Assembly: GCA_021604885.1 (NCBI GenBank)
Contig: BQJV01000269.1
Location: 1 to 5,138, forward strand
Direction: 5' to 3'
DNA: 5,138 bases
Source: Acidimicrobiales bacterium
GTDB taxonomy: Bacteria; Actinomycetota; Acidimicrobiia; Acidimicrobiales; Aldehydirespiratoraceae
The notes beneath the pieces were generated by a model. It was not told the origin of the DNA. It saw nothing but the letters and a program-made list of their open reading frames with translations, and searched no databases. The position numbers and the translations under genes were made by a program. This document shows, in pieces, positions 1 through 4,482 of the stretch (position 1 is the first letter of the stretch; each line of letters starts with the position of its first letter).

Positions 1-2
1 TC

Positions 3-983
3 GACCCGGAGCAGAACGACACGTTCCGCGATCACTATCTGGAAGTCGACCTCGACCTGAGCGATGTGGTGTTCATCGCGACCGCCAACGAGATCGAGCG
101 CCTGCCGGCTCCGCTCCTCGACCGCATGGAGGTGATCGCACTCCGCGGCTACTCCGAGGACGAGAAGATCGAGATCGCCCGAGATCATCTGCTCCCCCGG
201 GTGTTTGAGCAGAACGCCGTGGGGCCCGACGAGGTCGTGGTAGACGACGATCTCGTCCGCACGATCGTCGGCGACTACACCCGCGAGGCCGGCGTGCGTT
301 CCCTCGAACGCCGACTCGACCGGCTGGTGCGCCGCGCCGCGACCAAGGTCGCGACGGGCGACGCCACGCCGATCGTGATCGACGAGGCCGAGCTCGAGGA
401 TGCCCTCGGGCGACCGGCCCTGCGCGAGGATCCCGGTGAACGCACGGCGGACCCGGGCGTGGCCACGGGTCTCGCGGTCACCGGGGCCGGTGGCGATGTG
501 CTGTTCGTCGAGACCGCCGTCATGCCGGGGGAGGGGCTGACCCTCACCGGCCAGCTCGGCGACGTGATGCAGGAATCAGGCCAGATCGCGCTGAGCTATC
601 TGCGGTCCAACGCCGAGCAGATCGGCATCGACCTTCCCGACGACCGACGGATCCATGTGCACTTCCCGGCCGGCGCGACGCCGAAGGACGGCCCGTCGGC
701 CGGCGTCACGATGACCGTCGCTCTCGTGAGCCTGCTGACCGGCCGGCGCGTGCGCGGCGATGTCGCGATGACCGGCGAGGTCACGCTGCAGGGTCGTGTG
801 CTGCCGATCGGCGGCGTGAAGGAGAAGGTGCTCGCTGCCCACCGGGCCGGCGTCACCGACGTGATCCTGCCGATCGCCAACGGCCGCGATGTCGACGACA
901 TCCCCGAGACGGTGCGCGACGAGATCACGATCCATCTCGTGTCGACGGTGGGCGAAGCGCTGGAGGTCGCCCTCGCGGCGTGA
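3..983 (+). CDS. lon: ATP-dependent protease Lon (S16 family), C-terminal part
   Basis: This is the 3' part of an ATP-dependent cytoplasmic protease that unfolds and degrades damaged and regulatory proteins. The frame is open from base 3, so the N-terminal LAN domain and Walker A/B motifs lie off the left edge; 326 residues are visible of a usual ~780-800. The visible part opens with the Lon signature DPEQNDTFRDHYLEVDLDLS. Next come sensor-1 (FIATAN, Asn codon 87-89), the arginine-finger region (PLLDRMEVI, Arg codon 123-125) and sensor-2 (GVRSLERRL, Arg codon 297-299). The S16 domain has both members of the catalytic dyad: Ser in PKDGPSAG (codon 696-698) and Lys, the second K of GGVKEKV (codon 825-827). 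They are 43 residues apart, as in E. coli S679/K722. GLAVTGAGGDV replaces the GLAWT of many Lons, which I recall as typical of actinobacterial Lon. The gene looks intact to its TGA stop. It converges on the BI-1 gene 3 bp further on, with no terminator hairpin visible between them. Confidence 0.97.
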   Translation, partial: DPEQNDTFRDHYLEVDLDLSDVVFIATANEIERLPAPLLDRMEVIALRGYSEDEKIEIARDHLLPRVFEQNAVGPDEVVVDDDLVRTIVGDYTREAGVRSLERRLDRLVRRAATKVATGDATPIVIDEAELEDALGRPALREDPGERTADPGVATGLAVTGAGGDVLFVETAVMPGEGLTLTGQLGDVMQESGQIALSYLRSNAEQIGIDLPDDRRIHVHFPAGATPKDGPSAGVTMTVALVSLLTGRRVRGDVAMTGEVTLQGRVLPIGGVKEKVLAAHRAGVTDVILPIANGRDVDDIPETVRDEITIHLVSTVGEALEVALAA

Positions 984-986
984 GGC

Positions 987-1694
987 TCAGTCGCGGCCGA
1001 CGAAGAGGCGCAGCACGTACCAGAACATCGTCATCACGGAAGAGAAGAGCCCGAGCGCCGCGGCCACATGGGCCTGGCTCGGGAACTTCCGGATGATGGT
1101 CTGGGTCTGCCACAGAATCGCGACGCCCGAGAGGGCGATCATCGCGACGGAGAACCACACGCCGAGGTTGAAGCCGAACAGGATGGCGCCCAGGATCAAC
1201 ACGCCGGCGCACACGAAGCCGTACATCGTAATCGGGCGAAGGAACGAGAGGTCCTTGCGGGTGACGAAGCCGACCACGGTGAGACCGGCGAACGCGATCG
1301 CCGTGATGAGCCCGGCCGCGGCGACGGTGGTGCCGCCGTCGCTGCGGTAGCGGAAGACGTAGTGCAGCATCGGCGCGAACAGGACCGCGTAGAGCGCGGC
1401 GCTGCCGAACAGGGCGGCGTACTGCTTCTGCGGGTTGAGCAGGTCTGCCGCGGAGTTGGCGACGATCCACTGGCCGACCATGAACAGGCCGAGGATGAGC
1501 AGCCAGCTCATCCCTCCGCTCGTGGCGAAGTCGAAGATGCCCTCGGCGATCGGCGTGTTCAGGAACAACGCCTCGATGCCCGCGAACACGACAATGGCGG
1601 CCACCAGGTGCTGGTAGACGCGCACGACGAAGTCGCCGCGGGTGGTGTCGTCCAGCTCGGCAACGGGACGGAGGTCGAGATCGCCGTAGGTCAT
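987..1694 (-). CDS. Bax inhibitor-1/YccA family integral membrane protein
   Basis: This is a 235-residue inner-membrane protein of the BI-1 (TMBIM/YccA/YetJ) superfamily, whose members are linked to ion (Ca2+) leak or membrane-protease modulation; its function here is unknown. Seven hydrophobic segments are visible at roughly residues 24-45, 62-83, 92-114, 121-144, 154-176, 177-200 and 209-231. Family hallmarks are RGDFVVRVYQHL before helix 1, and the C-terminal pattern QTQTIIRKFP...HVAAALGLFSS...FWYVLRLF. The di-aspartyl pH-sensor of BsYetJ appears to be missing: the position after ILW is Gln196, and helices 6 and 7 contain no Asp or Glu. I chose ATG at 1694. The frame is open further upstream, but that part overlaps the CoA-transferase gene and does not look like the family. 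No well-spaced Shine-Dalgarno is present, whereas a TACCCT hexamer ends 7 nt before the ATG, suggesting a leaderless mRNA. A GTG two codons upstream (1700) is a weaker alternative. The gene lies 37 bp after the CoA-transferase on the same strand, so read-through is possible. Confidence 0.9.
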   Translation of the reverse strand: MTYGDLDLRPVAELDDTTRGDFVVRVYQHLVAAIVVFAGIEALFLNTPIAEGIFDFATSGGMSWLLILGLFMVGQWIVANSAADLLNPQKQYAALFGSAALYAVLFAPMLHYVFRYRSDGGTTVAAAGLITAIAFAGLTVVGFVTRKDLSFLRPITMYGFVCAGVLILGAILFGFNLGVWFSVAMIALSGVAILWQTQTIIRKFPSQAHVAAALGLFSSVMTMFWYVLRLFVGRD

Positions 1695-1707
1695 GTCCAC
1701 CAGGGTA
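1695..1707 (-). promoter_or_regulatory. Candidate leaderless promoter (-10 TACCCT) for the BI-1 gene
   Basis: On the minus strand, TACCCT (plus-strand AGGGTA, 1702-1707) fits the actinobacterial TANNNT -10 pattern. It ends 7 nt before the A of the ATG at 1694, the spacing expected if transcription starts on the start codon itself. No good -35 element is visible in the 37-bp gap or in the end of the CoA-transferase gene. The same GGTACC core occurs before mftD. The call is a motif match only. Confidence 0.38.
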
Positions 1708-1731
1708 CCAACCCGTCGGATCGTGTCCGTT

Positions 1732-2916
1732 TCAGGAGTCCTTGATGACGCCGGCGGCCAGCAGCTCGGCCTTCTGTTCCTCGGTGATGCCGATGCGCTC
1801 CAGCACCTCGTCGACATGCTCGTTGAGCAGGGGAGCGGACGCCTTGAACTCGACGGGCGTGCCACCGAAGACCGCCGACATGCGCGGGCTGCGGATGCGC
1901 CCGGCCGTCTCGTGCTCCCATTCGACGAAGGTGCCGGCGTGCACGATCTGCGGATCAGTCGGCAGGTCCTCCATCTGGTTCACGTGGCCGCACGGCACCG
2001 AGTGCTCGTGCATGCGGGGCAGGAGATCCGACACCTTCCACTCGAGGAACGCGTTGCCGAGCAGGCCGCCGATCTCCTCCTGCTTGCCGTCGCGCAGCGC
2101 CGTGGTGCCGTAGGTCTCGATCCATTCGTCGTGCCCCAACGCCCGGAACAGCCCCTGGAACTGGCCGTCGGTGATGACGAAGTAGACGACATGGCCGTCG
2201 GCGCACTGGCTGAGCGTGTAGATCTCGCTGAGTCGCAGCCCCGGGGGGATATCGGGGTCGAGCATCGTGTCGGCCATCCCGCCGTCGGGCCAGAGGAACT
2301 GGACGGCGATGTCGAGCATGGACAGCTCGATGTGCTGGCCTCCCTTGCCCTCGCCCCGGGCGTACAGCGCCGACGTGATGGCCAGCGCGGCCATGAACGC
2401 AGCGGCCTTGTCGACCACGCCGTTGCGCACGAGGTCCGGGATCGGCACCTGGGGGTTCACCTGGAGCGCCACGTAGCCGGCCATCGCCTGGATGATCGGG
2501 TCGTAGACGGCCCGATCGGCATACGGCCCGCTGGCGCCGTAACCGGACATCGAGCAGTAGATGATGTCCGGATTCACGGCCGAGGCGCCCTCCCAGCCGA
2601 CGCCGAGCCGCTCCATCACACCGGGCCGCATGTTCTGCACGACCACATCCGCGTCCTTGATCAGGTCGAGCACGAGATCGCGACCCGCCGGCTGTTGGAT
2701 GTCCACCTGGATCGACTGCTTGCCGCGATTGTTGTTGACGACCGAGCTGTTGAGTCCGCCCTTCGCGAACTGGGCGAGGCGGGTCAGGTCGCCGAAGTCC
2801 GGTGGCTCGACCTTGACGACGTCGGCGCCGAGGTCGCTGAGCAGCATGCAGGCCATCGGCCCCGCGATCACCTGCGTCATGTCGACGACGGTGATCCCTT
2901 CCAACGGTCCTGGCAT
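1732..2916 (-). CDS. Class III CoA-transferase (CaiB/BaiF/Frc family)
   Basis: This is a 394-residue cytoplasmic enzyme predicted to move CoA between carboxylic acids through an Asp-linked acyl intermediate. The family includes formyl-CoA transferase, carnitine CoA-transferase and alpha-methylacyl-CoA racemase; the substrate cannot be read from the sequence. Length is normal for the family. Recognisable parts are the N-terminal PLEGITVVDMTQVIAGP, the CoA/nucleotide segment LLSDLGADVVKVEPP (about 25-39), NNNRGKQSIQVDI (61-73), DVVVQNMRPGVMERLG (90-105) and IIYCSMSGYGASGPY (118-132). Asp169 in NGVVDKAAAF is in the position of catalytic Asp169 of Oxalobacter Frc. It is followed by the usual helix and ARGEGKGGQHIELSMLD. 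The C-terminal domain has DPQIVHAGTFVEW (321-333). The ATG at 2916 is preceded by GGGGAGG with 8-nt spacing, which supports this start. A racemase-like member of the same fold is the main alternative. The gene is divergent from the small MT0933-like gene and 37 bp upstream of the BI-1 gene, with no functional link evident. Confidence 0.95.
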   Translation of the reverse strand: MPGPLEGITVVDMTQVIAGPMACMLLSDLGADVVKVEPPDFGDLTRLAQFAKGGLNSSVVNNNRGKQSIQVDIQQPAGRDLVLDLIKDADVVVQNMRPGVMERLGVGWEGASAVNPDIIYCSMSGYGASGPYADRAVYDPIIQAMAGYVALQVNPQVPIPDLVRNGVVDKAAAFMAALAITSALYARGEGKGGQHIELSMLDIAVQFLWPDGGMADTMLDPDIPPGLRLSEIYTLSQCADGHVVYFVITDGQFQGLFRALGHDEWIETYGTTALRDGKQEEIGGLLGNAFLEWKVSDLLPRMHEHSVPCGHVNQMEDLPTDPQIVHAGTFVEWEHETAGRIRSPRMSAVFGGTPVEFKASAPLLNEHVDEVLERIGITEEQKAELLAAGVIKDS

Positions 2917-2924
2917 CGGCGCTC

Positions 2925-2931
2925 CCTCCCC
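2925..2931 (-). promoter_or_regulatory. Shine-Dalgarno for the CoA-transferase gene
   Basis: The minus-strand reading is GGGGAGG, with 8 nt between it and the ATG at 2916. It is a strong anti-16S match and fixes the start codon. It also indicates that this gene has a 5' leader, unlike the probably leaderless BI-1 and mftD genes. Confidence 0.75.
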
Positions 2932-2958
2932 GTGTCCGGGTGTTCCCCGGCGGGGGCG

Positions 2959-2964
2959 ACGTTA
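2959..2964 (-). promoter_or_regulatory. Candidate -10 element (TAACGT) for the CoA-transferase gene
   Basis: The minus-strand TAACGT fits TANNNT and would start transcription near 2952, giving a leader of about 35 nt containing the SD at 2925-2931. No clear -35 is present: the hexamer 17 nt upstream reads AGGGCC. It lies 6 bp from the opposing candidate -10 at 2971-2976. It is a motif match without further support. Confidence 0.33.
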
Positions 2965-2970
2965 GCCGTG

Positions 2971-2976
2971 TAGCCT
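2971..2976 (+). promoter_or_regulatory. Candidate -10 element (TAGCCT) for the small MT0933-like gene
   Basis: TAGCCT fits TANNNT and would place the transcript start near 2983, about 50 nt before the ATG at 3033 and just in front of the leader hairpin at 2986-3007. No recognisable -35 is seen (CGGCGG at 17-bp spacing). It lies back-to-back with the opposing candidate at 2959-2964. Confidence 0.33.
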
Positions 2977-2985
2977 GCCACGGCC

Positions 2986-3007
2986 CTTCCTGACCATCGT
3001 CAGGGAG
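2986..3007 (+). repeat. Inverted repeat / leader hairpin upstream of the small MT0933-like gene
   Basis: The perfect arms CCTGAC (2989-2994) and GTCAGG (2999-3004) flank the 4-nt loop CATC. As RNA the stem extends to 9 pairs (2986-2994 with 2999-3007), including one G-U pair. It lies between the candidate promoter and the Shine-Dalgarno at 3021-3025, so it may be a 5'-end stabilising or regulatory hairpin, or as DNA an operator. No T-run follows, so it is unlikely to be a terminator. Confidence 0.55.
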
Positions 3008-3020
3008 ACACCATCGACAC

Positions 3021-3025
3021 AGGAG
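3021..3025 (+). promoter_or_regulatory. Shine-Dalgarno for the small MT0933-like gene
   Basis: AGGAG lies 7 nt before the ATG at 3033. This near-ideal site is the strongest evidence that the 59-codon frame is translated and fixes its start. Confidence 0.75.
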
Positions 3026-3032
3026 CCCCACC

Positions 3033-3212
3033 ATGGGAATTCTCGACAAGCTGAAGGGCCTCATCGGCGGCAACGCCGACAAGGTCGAAGACGGACTCGA
3101 CAAGGCCGCCGAGGTCATCAAGGACAAGGTGCCCGACGAGCACGACGACAAGGTCGATTCGGCCGTCGACAAGGCCAAGGACGTCATCGACGGACTCGAC
3201 GAAGAGGAATAG
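3033..3212 (+). CDS. Small MT0933/Rv0909-antitoxin-like protein (59 aa)
   Basis: This is a 59-residue, highly charged, helix-prone cytoplasmic protein. It begins MGILDKLKGLIGGNADKVED, closely resembling the start of the MT0933-like antitoxin family (Mycobacterium tuberculosis Rv0909, partner of Rv0910). An amphipathic N-terminal helix is followed by two related helical units: residues 15-29 (ADKVEDGLDKAAEVI) and 38-52 (DDKVDSAVDKAKDVI), with 8 identities in 15. The TGGKY segment common in the family is not present; VPDEH takes its place, and the tail ends in EEE. Start and reality are supported by AGGAG at 7-nt spacing and by a terminator 19 nt after the TAG stop. No Rv0910-like (SRPBCC) toxin lies beside it: the neighbours are a divergent CoA-transferase and mftD. 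Family assignment rests on recalled pattern, and an actual antitoxin role is uncertain. It could be a stand-alone stress or structural protein. Confidence 0.78.
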   Translation: MGILDKLKGLIGGNADKVEDGLDKAAEVIKDKVPDEHDDKVDSAVDKAKDVIDGLDEEE

Positions 3213-3230
3213 TCGAAACGAATTCCGGTC

Positions 3231-3269
3231 CGAACGCCGCGCTCCTCGGAGTGCGGCGTTCGCCGTTTT
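3231..3269 (+). terminator. Rho-independent terminator after the small MT0933-like gene
   Basis: The 10-bp perfect arms CGAACGCCGC (3231-3240) and GCGGCGTTCG (3253-3262) extend inward by one G-U pair and three more base pairs, leaving a CCTCGG-closed tetraloop. TTTT follows at 3266-3269. It begins 19 nt after the TAG at 3212 and should isolate the small gene from mftD, implying that mftD has its own promoter. Confidence 0.88.
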
Positions 3270-3285
3270 GCGCGAGGAGCGCGAT

Positions 3286-3312
3286 CCGGCCGGTCGCCGG
3301 TACCGTTCTCGT
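3286..3312 (+). promoter_or_regulatory. Candidate leaderless promoter of mftD with abutting inverted repeat
   Basis: TACCGT (3301-3306) fits the TANNNT -10 pattern and ends 6 nt before GTG 3313, so transcription could start at or next to the start codon. No Shine-Dalgarno is suitably placed. Directly against the hexamer is a 5-5-5 inverted repeat, CCGGC CGGTC GCCGG (3286-3300), a possible operator but short and GC-only. No clear -35 is present. Confidence 0.38.
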
Positions 3313-4482
3313 GTGGCAAATCCCTGGTTCGAAACGGTCGCCGTCGCGCAGGAGCGGGCGAAGAAGCGCATCCCGAAGTCGGTCTACGGCGCTCTGATCG
3401 CCGGCGCGGAGGCCGGCCTGTCGATGCGCGACAACGTGTCGGCGTTCGACGAGATCGGCTTCCGGCCGGTCACCGCGGGTCAGGCCGCCGAACGGCAGAT
3501 GGACGTCACCATCATGGGTCAGCCGGCATCGATACCGGTCATGATCTCGCCCACGGGCGTGCAGGCGGTTCACCCGCACGGTGAGGTCGCCGTGGCCCGC
3601 GCTGCTGCGAATCGGGGCATCCCGGTCGGGCTAAGCTCGTTTGCGTCGAAGCCGATCGAAGAGGTCTCCGAAGCCAACGACAACCTCTCCTTCCAGATCT
3701 ACTGGGCCGGTGATCGCGATTCGATGCTCGCCCGCATCGGCCGGGCGAAGGCCGCCGGCGCGAAGGGTCTGATCCTCACCCTCGACTGGTCGTTCTCGCA
3801 TGGTCGGGACTGGGGCAGTCCGGCGATTCCGCAGTCGTTCAGTGTCAAGGAGCTCGCCCCGCACGCGCTGGACGTCATCGCCCGGCCCCGTTGGGCGTGG
3901 TCGTGGGTGAAGGCCGGCCAAATTCCCCGATTGCGGGTGCCGAACTTCGTGACGGGCGACGACACGCCGCCGCTGTTCTTCGAGGCCTACGGCACCTGGA
4001 TGGGCACGCCGCCCCCCACGTGGGACGACGTCGCCTGGCTGCGTTCGCAGTGGGACGGCCCGTTCATGGTGAAGGGCGTCGTGCGGGCCGACGAGGCTCG
4101 CCGCGCGGTCGATGCCGGCGCCTCCGCGATCTCCGTGTCGAACCACGGGGGCAACAATGTCGACGGCGCCCCCGCATCCATCCGGGTCCTGCCCGAGATC
4201 GCCGCTGCGGTCGGTGACGACGTGGAGGTCCTCCTCGACGGCGGTGTGCGTCGCGGGTCCGATGTCGTCAAGGCCCTTGCCCTCGGCGCCGACGCGGTGC
4301 TGATCGGCCGCGCCTACCTGTGGGGTCTCGCCGCCAATGGCCAGGCCGGCGTCGAGAACGTGCTCGACATCCTCCGCGGTGGCATCGACGCCACGATGCG
4401 CGGCATCGGCGTCGACAAGGTCGGCGACCTGTCAGCGGCGGACGTGATCGTGCCCGACGGATTCAGCCCGCCCCCGGCCTGA
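3313..4482 (+). CDS. mftD: Pre-mycofactocin synthase MftD (FMN-dependent, alpha-hydroxy-acid-oxidase family)
   Basis: This is a 389-residue cytoplasmic flavoenzyme. MftD is known to convert the MftA-derived intermediate AHDP to pre-mycofactocin by oxidative deamination, the step that makes the redox-active cofactor. The match to MftD (M. tuberculosis Rv0694, once called LldD1) runs end to end: NPWFETVAVAQERAKKRIPK, ISPTGVQAVHPHGEVAVARA (78-97), GLSSFASKP (106-114), LTLDWSFSHGRDWGSPAIP (155-173), PPPTWDDVAWL (233-243), VSNHGGNNVDGAPASIR (275-291) and RAYLWGLAANGQAGVENVLD (333-352). The fold is an FMN-binding TIM barrel with active-site His278, Lys254 and phosphate-binding DGGVRRG (309-315). 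Asn281 stands where hydroxy-acid oxidases have the substrate-carboxylate Arg, which argues against a lactate or glycolate oxidase. I chose GTG 3313. The TTG at 3268 overlaps the upstream terminator's T-run and would add a 15-residue leader unlike the family. No mftA, B, C, E or F is in this window. The 3' end overlaps the convergent LLM gene by 20 bp. Confidence 0.92.
   Translation: MANPWFETVAVAQERAKKRIPKSVYGALIAGAEAGLSMRDNVSAFDEIGFRPVTAGQAAERQMDVTIMGQPASIPVMISPTGVQAVHPHGEVAVARAAANRGIPVGLSSFASKPIEEVSEANDNLSFQIYWAGDRDSMLARIGRAKAAGAKGLILTLDWSFSHGRDWGSPAIPQSFSVKELAPHALDVIARPRWAWSWVKAGQIPRLRVPNFVTGDDTPPLFFEAYGTWMGTPPPTWDDVAWLRSQWDGPFMVKGVVRADEARRAVDAGASAISVSNHGGNNVDGAPASIRVLPEIAAAVGDDVEVLLDGGVRRGSDVVKALALGADAVLIGRAYLWGLAANGQAGVENVLDILRGGIDATMRGIGVDKVGDLSAADVIVPDGFSPPPA

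Noticed and set aside
1693..2973. Plus-strand open frame of 426 codons opposite the CoA-transferase
   Set aside because: The composition is His/Val/Asp/Arg-rich with no recognisable domain. It is antisense to a well-matched CoA-transferase and so a codon-bias shadow.
3037..3224. Two GAATTC sites (3037-3042 and 3219-3224) flanking the small gene
   Set aside because: The 6-bp palindromes have no extended similarity, direct duplication or insertion-sequence features around them. They are probably coincidence.
3268..3312. Upstream TTG start for mftD giving a 15-residue extension
   Set aside because: The TTG overlaps the T-run of the preceding terminator and the extension (REERDPAGRRYRSR) is unlike MftD N-termini. 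GTG 3313 fits both the homology and the TACCGT spacing.
1955..3319. Long open frame on the minus strand (454 codons) spanning the CoA-transferase, the divergent gap and the small gene
   Set aside because: Its translation is low-complexity Arg/Gly/Ala-rich in the out-of-frame part and it runs antisense to a gene with clear SD and terminator. It is typical of frame shadows in GC-rich DNA.
3000..3371. Minus-strand frame of 123 codons covering the small antitoxin-like gene, readable as an antisense toxin
   Set aside because: Its hydrophobic Val/Leu/Asp pattern is the direct antisense image of the repeated GACAAGGTC codons. There is no SD or promoter support.
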